From Duganella sp. 1224 (GTDB lineage Bacteria > Pseudomonadota > Gammaproteobacteria > Burkholderiales > Burkholderiaceae_D), in assembly GCF_013408245.1 (NCBI RefSeq), contig NZ_JACBYS010000004.1, forward strand, positions 62,001 through 126,000: DNA of 64,000 nt, written 5' to 3'. A program made the translations under genes and the position numbers. Below the pieces are notes generated by a model. The model did no database searches and was not told the DNA's origin. It saw only the letters and a list, made by a program, of their open reading frames with translations. Below, piece after piece: positions 8,537 to 17,181 of this stretch (within the stretch, counting starts at the first letter, position 1; each line of letters starts with the position of its first letter).

Positions 8537-9934
8537 TCAAATCGTCTTCGAGTAGCGCAGTGGCTGCCCCGCGCCGAGATAACGATCGAACACCATGCAG
8601 ATATTGCGGATCAGCAGACGCCCTTTCGGCGTCACCGACATCCATTCGTCATCGACGATCAGCAGGCCGTCCTCCTCGAAAGCCTTCAGCTTCTCCAGCT
8701 CCGTCGCAAAGTATTGACGGAACTTGATCGGAAAGCCCTGCTCGATCGACGACATCGACAACTCGAAATTGCACATCAGTTTGGCGATCACGATACGGCG
8801 CAGCAGGTCATCGTTATCCAGCTTGATGCCGCGCGTGATCGGCAGCACGCCGCCATCCAGTTTTTCGTAATACGCGTCCAGCGTCTTCTCGTTCTGGCTG
8901 TAGGTCGCGCCCACCGCGCTGATGGCCGACACGCCGCACGAAATCAGCTCCGACTCCGCGCGCGTGGAATAGCCCTGGAAGTTGCGCTGCAACCGCCCCT
9001 GGCGCTGCGCCACCGCCAGCTCGTCGTCCGGCTTGGCGAAATGGTCCATGCCGATGTAGATGTAGCCGGCGTCGCACAGGCGCTGGATGCTCATCTTCAG
9101 CAGCTCCAGCTTGACCGCCGGCGACGGCATGTCGGCATCCGCAATGCGGCGCTGCGGCTTGAAGATGTGCGGCAGGTGCGCGTAGTTGTACAGCGCGATG
9201 CGGTCGGGCGAGGCGGCGATTACCTTGTCCAGCGTTTGCGTCATGCTGGCGATGGTCTGCTTGGGCAGGCCGTAGATCAGGTCGATGCTGATCGAGCGGA
9301 AGCCGGCGGCGCGCGCGGCGTCCATCACCGCGCGCGTCTCGGCTTCGGGCTGGATGCGGTTGACCGCCTTCTGCACCTCGGGATCGAAGTCCTGCACGCC
9401 CAGGCTGATGCGGTTGAAGCCCTGCGCGCGCAGGCTGTGCACGCGCTCCACGCTGACCGTGCGCGGATCGATCTCGATCGAGTACTCGCCGTGGGCATCG
9501 TCGGCGAAGTCGAAGTTGGCGTGCAGGTGCGTCATCAGGTCGCCCATCTGCTTGTCGCTCAGGTAGGTCGGCGTGCCGCCGCCGAAGTGCAGCTGCTCGA
9601 TCTGGCCCATGCCGTCGAACAGGCGGCCCTGCATGTCGATCTCCTGCTTCAGGTAGCCCAGGTAGACGGCGGCCTTGCCGTGGTCCTTGGTGACGATCTT
9701 GTTGCAGCCGCAGTAGTAGCACACCGTGTCGCAGAACGGGATGTGGATATACAACGACAGGGGCCGGCGACTGCGACGCATGCGCAGGCCGGCCACGGCT
9801 TCCAGGAACTGGCCGTAGCCAAAGTCGCCCTGGAAGCGATCCGCGGTGGGATAGGAGGTGTAGCGTGGGCCCGATTGACTCAGCTTGCCGATGATCTCGG
9901 CGTCGAATTCAACGGGTGGGAAAGGCGTATTCAT
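8537..9934 (-). CDS. hemN: Oxygen-independent coproporphyrinogen III oxidase
   Basis: 465 residues. The radical SAM cluster motif is at 68-75 (C68, C72, C75 with C77 adjacent, in HIPFCDTVCYYCGCNK), followed by FGGGTPTYLS (SAM binding) and a C-terminal HemN domain. It makes protoporphyrinogen without O2, supplying haem for the cbb3 oxidase under low oxygen. The start is 3 bp after the chemoreceptor stop (TAAATCATG), so both share the FNR-dependent promoter at 11622-11663. Confidence 0.96.
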   Translation of the reverse strand: MNTPFPPVEFDAEIIGKLSQSGPRYTSYPTADRFQGDFGYGQFLEAVAGLRMRRSRRPLSLYIHIPFCDTVCYYCGCNKIVTKDHGKAAVYLGYLKQEIDMQGRLFDGMGQIEQLHFGGGTPTYLSDKQMGDLMTHLHANFDFADDAHGEYSIEIDPRTVSVERVHSLRAQGFNRISLGVQDFDPEVQKAVNRIQPEAETRAVMDAARAAGFRSISIDLIYGLPKQTIASMTQTLDKVIAASPDRIALYNYAHLPHIFKPQRRIADADMPSPAVKLELLKMSIQRLCDAGYIYIGMDHFAKPDDELAVAQRQGRLQRNFQGYSTRAESELISCGVSAISAVGATYSQNEKTLDAYYEKLDGGVLPITRGIKLDNDDLLRRIVIAKLMCNFELSMSSIEQGFPIKFRQYFATELEKLKAFEEDGLLIVDDEWMSVTPKGRLLIRNICMVFDRYLGAGQPLRYSKTI

Positions 9935-9937
9935 GAT

Positions 9938-11572
9938 TTATGCGGCGAGGCGTTTTACTGAAGAGGGCTGCTGTGCGGCGGCACGGGCGACACGCGCGCT
10001 GCGTACCGGACCAAACTTGAACAGGCTGACCGCCTGCGTCAGGCCGCCGGCTTCCTGCGCCAGGCTGGCGGTGGCGGCGGCCGCCTCCTCGACCAGCTGG
10101 GCGTTCTGCTGTGTCACCTGGTCCATGTGGGCGATGGCCGAATTCACCTGATCGACGCCGATGCTTTGCTCGTGCGAGGCGACCGAGATTTCCTTCATGA
10201 TGGCGGTGACCTGCTGCACCGAGGCCACCACTTCCTTCATGGTGGCGCCGGCGCGGTCGACCTGCGCCATGCCGGCGCTGACCTTGCCGACCGAGACGTC
10301 GATCAGGTTCTTGATGTCCTTGGCGGCGGTGGCGCTGCGTTGCGCCAGGTTGCGCACCTCGCCGGCCACCACCGCGAAGCCGCGGCCCTGTTCGCCGGCG
10401 CGCGCCGCCTCGACGGCGGCGTTCAGCGCCAGGATATTGGTCTGGAAGGCGATGCCCTCGATCAGGCCGATGATGTCGACGATCTTGCGCGAGGAGTTGT
10501 TGATCTCGTCCATGGTGGCGATGACGTCGGCGACGATCTCGCCGCCCTGCACCGCCACGTCCGAGGCGTTCTGCGCCAGCTTGTTGGCCTGGGCGGAGTT
10601 GTCGGCGTTCTGCTTGACGGTGGACGAGAACTGCTCGACGCTGGATGCGGTCTCCTCCAGGCTGGCCGCCTGCGCCTCGGTGCGGCCGGACAGGTCGGCG
10701 TTGCCGGCGGCGATCTGGCGCGTGGCCACCGCCATGGTCTCGACGTTGACGCGGACGTCGCGGATGGTGGCGATCAAATTGCTGTTCATCTGCTGCAGCG
10801 CGCGCAGCAGCTGGCCGACCTCGTCGGTGGCCTCGGTGTCGAACGAGCCGGACAGGTCGCCGGCGGCGATGGCGCGCGCGCCCTGCAGCGCGCGGTCGAG
10901 CGGCTGCAGCACCGACACCCGCAGCGTGTACCACAGGAACACGTTGATCAGCAGGCCGAGGAAGGTGGCGGCGAAGATGCCGTAGCTGTTGGCGCCGTGG
11001 CCGTTCATCAGCGCGGCGGCGCAGACCAGCACCTGCAGCACGTTGACCACGCTGGTGGCGGCCCAGATGCGGAAGCCGAGCGAGGTGTGGCTCAGGCGCG
11101 ACAGCAGCGTGCCGACGCCCGGCTCGATCACCTGGCCGTTCTTGATGCGGATGCCGTGGTTGGATTCGGTGCGGATGGCGCGGTAGGCCTGCTCGGCGCG
11201 GGCGATCTGGTGGCGCTCGGCCTTGACGCGCACCGACATGTAGCCGATGGTCTTGCCCTGTTCGCGGATGGGCGTGATGTTGGCGCGCACCCAGTAGTGG
11301 TCGCCGTTCTTGCAGCGGTTCTTGACGATGCCGGTCCACGGCGTGCCGGCCTTGATCGAGGCCCACAGGTCGGCGAAGGCTTCGGACGGCATGTCCGGAT
11401 GGCGCACGATGTTCTGCGGCGCGCCCAACAATTCCTCTTCGGTGAAGCCGCTGATGTGGGTGAAATACGGGTTCACATAGGTGATGTTGCCGTTCAGGTC
11501 AGTCTTCGACACAATGGCCTGGTCGTCCAGCACGTCCACTTCACGATTGGTCACGGGTTGATTGTTGCGCAT
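9938..11572 (-). CDS. PAS-domain methyl-accepting chemotaxis protein (Aer-like)
   Basis: 544 residues. A PAS domain (about 15-125) contains ISGFTEEELLG and WVRANITPI, typical of Aer-type energy or aerotaxis sensors. Two adjacent membrane helices (about 165-215) and a HAMP-like segment lead to the signalling hairpin with GIAFQTNILALNAAVEAARA and GRGFAVVAGEVRNLAQRSA. There is no periplasmic ligand domain. An FNR promoter and co-transcription with hemN support an oxygen/redox sensing role. Ribosome site GGAGAG lies 5 bases before the ATG. Confidence 0.9.
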   Translation of the reverse strand: MRNNQPVTNREVDVLDDQAIVSKTDLNGNITYVNPYFTHISGFTEEELLGAPQNIVRHPDMPSEAFADLWASIKAGTPWTGIVKNRCKNGDHYWVRANITPIREQGKTIGYMSVRVKAERHQIARAEQAYRAIRTESNHGIRIKNGQVIEPGVGTLLSRLSHTSLGFRIWAATSVVNVLQVLVCAAALMNGHGANSYGIFAATFLGLLINVFLWYTLRVSVLQPLDRALQGARAIAAGDLSGSFDTEATDEVGQLLRALQQMNSNLIATIRDVRVNVETMAVATRQIAAGNADLSGRTEAQAASLEETASSVEQFSSTVKQNADNSAQANKLAQNASDVAVQGGEIVADVIATMDEINNSSRKIVDIIGLIEGIAFQTNILALNAAVEAARAGEQGRGFAVVAGEVRNLAQRSATAAKDIKNLIDVSVGKVSAGMAQVDRAGATMKEVVASVQQVTAIMKEISVASHEQSIGVDQVNSAIAHMDQVTQQNAQLVEEAAAATASLAQEAGGLTQAVSLFKFGPVRSARVARAAAQQPSSVKRLAA

Positions 11573-11621
11573 AGCGGCTCTCCGGGGGCGGTTTTATTGC
11601 TTTATCGCAATAGATATGGCC

Positions 11622-11663
11622 AGTTTACGGAGTCCGCCGGTCAAATTTATTGATTTAGATCAA
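11622..11663 (-). promoter_or_regulatory. FNR-dependent promoter of the Aer-like/hemN unit
   Basis: A perfect FNR box, TTGAT-TTAG-ATCAA on the plus strand (TTGATCTAAATCAA on the minus strand), lies at 11650-11663. On the minus strand a -10-like TAAACT is at 11627-11622, predicting a start near 11615. The box centre (11656.5) is then at -41.5, the class II activator position. The spacing is calculated from the sequence; activity is inferred. Confidence 0.8.
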
Positions 11664-11714
11664 ATTTCCCCGGATTGGAGCGTGCCATGGCCACCGGGGA
11701 GAAATCCCTGCTGG

Positions 11715-11918
11715 TCAGCGGTGAGGGACGCTGGCGAGGTCGCGCACCGATTTCTGCAGCGAGACGGCGGCGAACAGGCCGTACATCAGGATCACGAAGT
11801 AGTAGCCTTTCTCGTTGAGCTGCATGGCGGCGTTCCACAAGCCGATCATGTAGGTCAGGGCGCCGGCCAGCAGGGCCAGCCAGGAGGCGCCGACGAAGGC
11901 GTTGGAGGGAGAATGCAT
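11715..11918 (-). CDS. YiaA/YiaB-type two-helix inner membrane protein
   Basis: 67 residues with two membrane helices (about 8-29 and 38-55) and the pattern AFVGASWLALLAGALTYMIG followed by NEKGYYFVILMYGLFAAVSLQKSVRD, typical of the YiaA/B domain. Function is unknown. It has its own ribosome site (AAGGAGCACCC before ATG) and lies 78 bp from the DUF808 gene, which reads in the same direction. Confidence 0.85.
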   Translation of the reverse strand: MHSPSNAFVGASWLALLAGALTYMIGLWNAAMQLNEKGYYFVILMYGLFAAVSLQKSVRDLASVPHR

Positions 11919-11984
11919 GGGTGCTCCTTGTCGATAGGGAAAGCGAGGCCGGACGGCGCGCGCTCCCGTATCAGACCAGAAGAC

Positions 11985-12920
11985 TCAGGGTTGCTTTTTG
12001 ACCAGCCGCAGAACTTTGCCGACCGCCGACACCACCACCAGCGCCAGGCCGCCGGCGATGACGCCGGCCACGGCGTCCAGCAGGCTGGGGACGATCACGG
12101 CCAGCAGGCCGCCGACCGCCGGCGTGGCGGCCACCGCCTCGGTGGCGTGGTGGATCAGGTCGTGGGCGAACAGCAGGCCGTGGGTCAGGATGCCGCCGCC
12201 GACCATGAACATGGCCACCGTGCCGACGATGCCCAGCAGCTTCATCAGCACCGGCGCCGCCGACAGCAGCACCCGGCCCAGCGCGCGCACGGCCGCGCCG
12301 CCGCGCTGGCTCACGTAGAGGCCGGCGTCATCCATCTTGACGATGGCGGCCACCAGGCCATACACGCCCACCGTCATCAGCAGCGCGATGCCGATCACCA
12401 CCGTCACCTGCTGCGCGAACGGCGCCGTCGCCACCGTGCCCAGCGCGATGACGATGATCTCCGCCGACAGGATGAAGTCGGTGCGCACCGCGCCCTTGAT
12501 CTTTTCCTGTTCCAGCGCCACCAGGTCGACGTCCGGCTGGCTGAGCGCCTGGCGCAGCTCGGCCTTGTGCTCGTCCTCGCCGCCGTGGAACAGGCTGTGG
12601 GCGATTTTCTCGAAGCCCTCGAAGCACAAATACAGGCCGCCCACCATCAGCAACGGCGTGATGGCCCACGGCGCGAATGCGCTGATCGCCAGCGCCGCCG
12701 GCACCAGGATGGCCTTGTTCTTCAGCGAGCCGACGCCCACCGCCCACACCACCGGCAGCTCGCGCTCGGCGCGCACGCCGGCCACCTGTTGCGCGTTCAG
12801 CGCCAGGTCGTCGCCCAGCACGCCGGCGGTTTTCTTGGCCGCCATCTTGCTCATCAGGGCGACGTCGTCGAGGATGGTGGCGATATCGTCGATCAGGGCG
12901 AGCAGGCTGGAACCGGCCAT
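11985..12920 (-). CDS. DUF808 (YedI-like) inner membrane protein
   Basis: 311 residues starting MAGSSLLALIDDIATILDDV, the characteristic N-terminus of DUF808/YedI proteins, with AAKKTAGVLGDDLALNAQQV following and about six membrane segments. The role is unknown. The start was chosen over an upstream in-frame codon because AGGAGT precedes it and the family begins here. It is divergent from the LysE-type gene with a 101-bp gap. Confidence 0.9.
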   Translation of the reverse strand: MAGSSLLALIDDIATILDDVALMSKMAAKKTAGVLGDDLALNAQQVAGVRAERELPVVWAVGVGSLKNKAILVPAALAISAFAPWAITPLLMVGGLYLCFEGFEKIAHSLFHGGEDEHKAELRQALSQPDVDLVALEQEKIKGAVRTDFILSAEIIVIALGTVATAPFAQQVTVVIGIALLMTVGVYGLVAAIVKMDDAGLYVSQRGGAAVRALGRVLLSAAPVLMKLLGIVGTVAMFMVGGGILTHGLLFAHDLIHHATEAVAATPAVGGLLAVIVPSLLDAVAGVIAGGLALVVVSAVGKVLRLVKKQP

Positions 12921-13021
12921 GGAGAGTACTCCTAACTGTGGTTGGACAGGCAATATTAACCCAAGCCAGCGGCGGCACGATACCGCTACAATGATGATTG
13001 CCTACATTAAACGGAACCACC
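12921..13021. promoter_or_regulatory. Divergent promoter region, DUF808 gene / LysE-type gene
   Basis: A 101-bp gap between divergent genes. On the plus strand TACAAT at 12987-12992 could be the -10 of the exporter gene, giving a leader of about 23 bases. No clear -35 or operator is seen. Confidence 0.35.
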
Positions 13022-13660
13022 ATGAGCTTCGCCACCTGGATCGCCTTCTTTGTCGCCGCCTGCATCATTGCCGTGTCGCCCGGCTCGGGCGCGGTGTTGT
13101 CGATGTCGCACGGCCTGTCGTATGGCGTGCGGCGCGCCAGCGCCACCATTTTCGGCCTGCAGACCGGCTTGCTGCTGGTGTTCTTCATCGCCGGCGCCGG
13201 CGTCGGCTCGCTGCTGATGGCGTCCGAGGTGGCGTTCAACATCGTCAAGACGGTGGGCGCGCTGTACCTGATCTACCTCGGCTTTAGCCAGTGGCGCGCC
13301 AAGGTCCACATCAGCGAAGCGCAGCAGGCCGCCGTGGCGGTGCCACCTGCCCGCAGGCGCTTCCTGACCGGTTTCCTGACCAACGCCACCAATCCGAAAG
13401 GGATCATTTTCATGGTGGCGGTGCTGCCGCAGTTCATCACGCACAAGGCGCCGCTGCTGCCGCAACTGCTGATCCTGGCGGTGACCATGTGCTGCATTGA
13501 CCTGGTGGTGATGCACAGCTACGCCTTCCTGGCCTCGTCCATGCAGCGCTTCTTCCGCGACGCCCGCGCGGTCAAGAAGCAGAACCGCGTGTTCGGCGGC
13601 TTGCTGATGGCGGTCGGCGCGGCGCTGTTCTTCGTCAAGCGCGGCGGGGCTGCGGCTTAA
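13022..13660 (+). CDS. LysE/RhtB family amino-acid exporter
   Basis: 212 residues. Starts MSFATWIAFFVAACIIAVSP with the family motif SPGSGAVLSMSHGLSYGVRR, where substrate-conduit residues lie, and about six membrane helices; TNATNPKGIIFMVAVLPQF is the second family signature. These proteins export amino acids or derivatives such as homoserine lactone; the substrate cannot be read from sequence. An in-frame start eight codons upstream lacks a better ribosome site. Confidence 0.92.
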   Translation: MSFATWIAFFVAACIIAVSPGSGAVLSMSHGLSYGVRRASATIFGLQTGLLLVFFIAGAGVGSLLMASEVAFNIVKTVGALYLIYLGFSQWRAKVHISEAQQAAVAVPPARRRFLTGFLTNATNPKGIIFMVAVLPQFITHKAPLLPQLLILAVTMCCIDLVVMHSYAFLASSMQRFFRDARAVKKQNRVFGGLLMAVGAALFFVKRGGAAA

Positions 13661-13743
13661 AAAGTTTGCAAGGATTTGTAACCGCTGTCGTCGGATTCCA
13701 GCGTGCGGCGTTAAATCAGGGATAACCCACAGGAGACGCTGCC

Positions 13744-15690
13744 ATGAGCCGCAAGATCATCCACACCATCGTGCTGGCCGCATTGGCCGGCTTTTCCGCG
13801 TTGGCGCAGGCGGAAGACCCGCCGGCGATTGTCGGCCGTATTTCCAGCGTCGAGGGCCAGGTCACGCTGGTGGGCGATGGCGGCGAGCCGGTCGGCGCCG
13901 CGCTGAACTGGCCGGTCACGGCGGACAACCACATCAACACCGCCAACGGCGCCCGCGCCGAATTCCGCGTCGGCTCGACCGCCGTGCGCGTGGATGGCGA
14001 CTCCGACCTGCAAATCACCGGCATGGACGACGACCTGCTGCGCCTGCGCCTCAACTACGGCAGCGTCAGCATCCGTGTGCACAATCCCGATCTGCTGCGC
14101 GACTTTGAACTGACCACGCCGCAAGCCCGCATCACCATGCTGGAGCTGGGCGTGCTGCGGGTGGACGTGGATCGCCAGCCGGACACCAGCCAGGTCAGCC
14201 TGCTGGCTGGCAGCGCGCGCGTGGAGGGTGCCGGCTCGTCGGTGGTGGTCTACAACGGCCGCCACGTGGACGTGACCGGCGAGGACGTGCGGACCAGCGT
14301 GGCGCGCCGCGACGGCTTCGACATCTGGGCCGAGGAGCGCGACCGTTACGACAACAGCGCCACTGTCACCACCCGCTTCGTCTCGAGCGGCATGACCGGC
14401 TACGAGGAACTGGACCGCAACGGCACCTGGACCGAGAGCGTCGAGTACGGCCCGCTGTGGACCCCGCGCAACGTGGCGCTGGACTGGGCGCCGTACCGTG
14501 ATGGCCGCTGGATCTGGCTGGCGCCATGGGGCTGGACCTGGGTCGACAACGCGCCGTGGGGGTATGCGCCGTCGCACTACGGGCGCTGGGTGATGGTGGG
14601 GCGCCGCTGGTGCTGGGCGCCGGGACGTCCGGCCGGGCGGCCGGTGTGGGCGCCGGCGCTGGTCGGCTGGGTCGGCGGTCATGACGGCGGCCTGCGTCCG
14701 GGACCGGGGCTGGGCTGGTATCCGCTGTCGCCGCGCGACCGCTTTGTGCCGACGTACCGGGTGTCCAACGACTATGAGCGCCGCGTGACGTGGACGCACA
14801 ACGGCAAGCCGTTCACGCCGCGCAACGACTGGAATGGCCACCGCGATGGCCTGACCATGCTGCCGCGCGACCAGTTCGAGGGCCGCCGCAATGTGGTGGT
14901 GGGACGTGGCCAGCAGGTGATTCCGCCGGCGAATGTGGTGAAGAACGTGGCGCCGGTGGCGCCGCCGCAGCCGCCCGGCCTGTCGCTGACCACCCGGCGC
15001 GGCGGCTGGGGCGACCGCGACCATGACGGCATTCCTGACCGCTTCGACCGCAACGATGGACGTAACGACGGACGTAACGACGGACGTAACGAGGGCCGCA
15101 ACGACGGCCGCAACGACCGTCCGGGCCGGGTGATCACGGCGCCGTCGCAGCCGGTGCCGGTGCCGGCGCAGCAGCCGCGCGGTCAGATCAGCACGCTGGC
15201 GCCGAACCAGTTCGGCCATCCCGACTCGCCGCCGCAGACGATCAATCCGAATGATGTGCGGATCGAATTGCGGCCACGCTTCAACCAGCCGGGGCAGCCG
15301 AACCTGCCCGGACAGGGACAGCCGCCGCACTGGCAAGCGCCAGTCGCACCGCCGCAGCTGCAACAGCCGCAGCAGCCGGCGCAGCAGCCACCGCAGTGGC
15401 AGCCGCCGCGCGACCGCGATCGCGCCGACCGCGAACGGTTTGACCGTGGCGACGACCAGCGCCGTTTCCGTCCGCGTGACGAACAGCGCCCACAGCCGGC
15501 GCAACCGCAACCTCAACCGCAACAAGCGCAACCGGCGCCGCAGCCGCCACGCCAGTTCACGCCGCCGCCGCAACAGCCGCCGCAACAGCAACAACAACCG
15601 CAACAGCGTGCCGAACCGCGCCGCGAGCCGGAAAAGCCGCGCGAAGAAAAACGCGACCCCAATCGCGACCGCCGCGACAACCGGCAATAA
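13744..15690 (+). CDS. Large secreted FecR-domain/DUF6600-type protein
   Basis: 648 residues. A signal peptide (1-22, cleavage near AQA) is followed by a FecR-type beta domain (about 30-180: GRISSVEGQVTLVGDGGEPV, RAEFRVGSTAVRVDG). Next is a Trp/Tyr-rich region (about 225-330: WTPRNVALDWAPYRDGRWIW) resembling DUF6600. A DRDHDGIPDRFD motif (424-435) looks like a calcium-binding type 3 thrombospondin repeat, then six RNDG tetrapeptides, and a Pro/Gln-rich tail ending in a charged Arg/Asp/Glu stretch. Probably periplasmic or surface-located; function unknown. A hairpin at 15691-15734 follows the stop. Confidence 0.85.
   Translation: MSRKIIHTIVLAALAGFSALAQAEDPPAIVGRISSVEGQVTLVGDGGEPVGAALNWPVTADNHINTANGARAEFRVGSTAVRVDGDSDLQITGMDDDLLRLRLNYGSVSIRVHNPDLLRDFELTTPQARITMLELGVLRVDVDRQPDTSQVSLLAGSARVEGAGSSVVVYNGRHVDVTGEDVRTSVARRDGFDIWAEERDRYDNSATVTTRFVSSGMTGYEELDRNGTWTESVEYGPLWTPRNVALDWAPYRDGRWIWLAPWGWTWVDNAPWGYAPSHYGRWVMVGRRWCWAPGRPAGRPVWAPALVGWVGGHDGGLRPGPGLGWYPLSPRDRFVPTYRVSNDYERRVTWTHNGKPFTPRNDWNGHRDGLTMLPRDQFEGRRNVVVGRGQQVIPPANVVKNVAPVAPPQPPGLSLTTRRGGWGDRDHDGIPDRFDRNDGRNDGRNDGRNEGRNDGRNDRPGRVITAPSQPVPVPAQQPRGQISTLAPNQFGHPDSPPQTINPNDVRIELRPRFNQPGQPNLPGQGQPPHWQAPVAPPQLQQPQQPAQQPPQWQPPRDRDRADRERFDRGDDQRRFRPRDEQRPQPAQPQPQPQQAQPAPQPPRQFTPPPQQPPQQQQQPQQRAEPRREPEKPREEKRDPNRDRRDNRQ
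15049..15120 (+). repeat. Six tandem 12-bp units encoding RNDG
   Basis: Units of CGTAACGACGGA and variants, in frame, encode Arg-Asn-(Asp/Glu)-(Gly/Arg) six times (residues 436-459 of the FecR/DUF6600-type protein). Such a repeat can change copy number without breaking the frame. Confidence 0.9.
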
Positions 15691-15734
15691 AAAAACGTGG
15701 TCTGTCCCCAAACTGGGGGACAGACCACGTTTTT
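15691..15734. terminator. Perfect bidirectional hairpin between convergent genes (GGGGTCAG-type family)
   Basis: 19-bp perfect arms at 15691-15709 and 15716-15734 with a 6-base loop (AAACTG). Arm sequence includes ACGTGGTCTGTCCCC and is flanked by A and T runs, so it can end transcription from both sides. The GGTCTGTCCCC/GGGGACAGACC core relates it to the hairpins at 26273, 46231, 58161 and 60476. Confidence 0.88.
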
Positions 15735-15738
15735 GGAA

Positions 15739-16221
15739 CTATTGCTGGGCTTTCAGGCGCAGGCGCGCGCGCCACTCGCCCAAGGCCGATAGCGCGCCCT
15801 GGAATTCGCGCTCGATCAGATCGGCCTCGGCCGTCGTCACCTTGCCGTCCATCAGCGCGCTGGAGACGGCTTCCGCCACCGCGCCCACCTGGCTCATCAC
15901 CTTGCATACGGTCTGCGACAAATCGTCGTCGCCGATGCTGTGCGGCGTCGGCACCACGAAAGCCGCCATGCCGTGCCGCACCAGCAGCGCGTGCAGCGGC
16001 AGGTGGGCGTCCGCCACGCCCGCCTTGTGGCACAAGTCCACCACCGTCGACACCTCCTCGAACGACGGGTAGTGCGACGCGATCGTCGGCGCCAGCTTGT
16101 TGCGCAAGACGTTGACCGAGATCCCCATGGCCTGCGCCAGGGCGTCGATGCCGCCGGGATAGGCGCGCGCCACCTTGTAGAGCGCGTCGTGCTGATTCAT
16201 GTCCAGGTATTTGCGTGTCAT
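15739..16221 (-). CDS. CII-like (phage regulatory protein CII family) DNA-binding protein
   Basis: 160 residues. The N-terminal part (HDALYKVARAYPGGIDALAQ, then AMGISVNVLRNKLAP) is a helix-turn-helix resembling the phage CII/CP76 family; the C-terminal half is helical with no clear motif. Such proteins occur in many betaproteobacteria outside prophages. No phage genes are nearby. The start gives MTRKYLDMNQHD; a second ATG seven codons later is possible. Confidence 0.75.
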   Translation of the reverse strand: MTRKYLDMNQHDALYKVARAYPGGIDALAQAMGISVNVLRNKLAPTIASHYPSFEEVSTVVDLCHKAGVADAHLPLHALLVRHGMAAFVVPTPHSIGDDDLSQTVCKVMSQVGAVAEAVSSALMDGKVTTAEADLIEREFQGALSALGEWRARLRLKAQQ

Positions 16222-16306
16222 GGTGAAGCGTGCCTTTTATTACCGATGCAACCGCCGACGCGCGGCGCTATGCTGTTTTTCATTCAACTCTTTGTGAAAA
16301 GACATC

Positions 16307-17179
16307 ATGAAGCCATTTCCATCTGCGCTGCTGTTGGCGGTTTGCCTGGCCTTGGCCGGCAATGTGCCCGCGTATGCGCGCTCAACTGCACATTCTGGCA
16401 CATCGTCGTCGTTTAAAAGTGGATTTTCTTCACAAAAGAGCAACTCGGCGCGGCACAGCAAGCCATCGGCGCCGCCCGCCAACCGCCAGAGCGGCCCCGG
16501 CGCGTTTGGCCAGCAGGCGGGTTCGCCGGCGCAGCCGCCGCGCAATACCTCGGCCCTGTCGCGCGATGTCGACCAGAGCGCCGCCCGCGCCAACGCGCTG
16601 AAGACGCTGGACCAGCGCCGCGCCGCCGCCAACAACCAGCCGCTGCCGCCGTTGAACGATACCCTGCGCCAGCCGTCGTCGGCGCAGCCACCGTCTCCCG
16701 TGTACCGCGCGCCGGCCTATCCGGCGCCGGGGCCGGGCTACCAGCAGCAGTCGTCCGGCGGCGGTAACGGCCTGATGGCGGGCGTGATGGGCTTCATGCT
16801 GGGCCGCGCGATGAGCCAGAGCCATCAGCCGGTGGCCTACCCGACCACCAGCGGCCAGCAACCCTCGCCGCAGCCGGCAGCGGCCGCCACCACACCGGCC
16901 GGGCCGACCATGCCGTCCACCGCCGGCGCGGCTGGCAACGCGGCGCCAGCCGATGGGGCCGTGGTGACTGGCATGCCCGGCCTGGCCGCGCCGTCGCCAG
17001 CGGTCGCGCCGTCCGCCGCAGTGCCGGCGGTCGCGCCGCAGCCCTCGTTCTTCATGAGCGTGCTGCGCTGGTTTGCCTGGCTGTGCTTGCTGAGTTTGCT
17101 GGCGTGGACGGCCGTGTATTCGGTACGCAAGTTCCGCCGCCTGCGCGCCGCGCCGAATTATTCGTTTGAAAGGAATTGA
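16307..17179 (+). CDS. Secreted, membrane-tethered low-complexity protein
   Basis: 290 residues. A signal peptide (1-24, ending AYA) precedes a Ser/Gly/Pro/Ala-rich region. A glycine-rich segment (GGGNGLMAGVMGFMLGRAMS, about 152-171) resembles a glycine-zipper, and one strong membrane helix lies near the C-terminus (about 255-275, WFAWLCLLSLLAWTAVYSVR). I do not recognise a family. The stop is 2 bp before the DUF2491 gene, so it is probably translated together with the next two genes. Confidence 0.75.
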   Translation: MKPFPSALLLAVCLALAGNVPAYARSTAHSGTSSSFKSGFSSQKSNSARHSKPSAPPANRQSGPGAFGQQAGSPAQPPRNTSALSRDVDQSAARANALKTLDQRRAAANNQPLPPLNDTLRQPSSAQPPSPVYRAPAYPAPGPGYQQQSSGGGNGLMAGVMGFMLGRAMSQSHQPVAYPTTSGQQPSPQPAAAATTPAGPTMPSTAGAAGNAAPADGAVVTGMPGLAAPSPAVAPSAAVPAVAPQPSFFMSVLRWFAWLCLLSLLAWTAVYSVRKFRRLRAAPNYSFERN

Positions 17180-17181
17180 AG

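Noticed and set aside
15049..15120. Possible CRISPR-like short repeat array
   Set aside because: The units are 12 bp, contiguous and in frame with no spacers; it is a coding tandem repeat.
13711..15711. A 666-codon open frame on the minus strand opposite the FecR/DUF6600-type gene
   Set aside because: Arg/Leu/Ala-rich with no domain, exactly antisense to a gene with a signal peptide and clear domains; a result of high GC.
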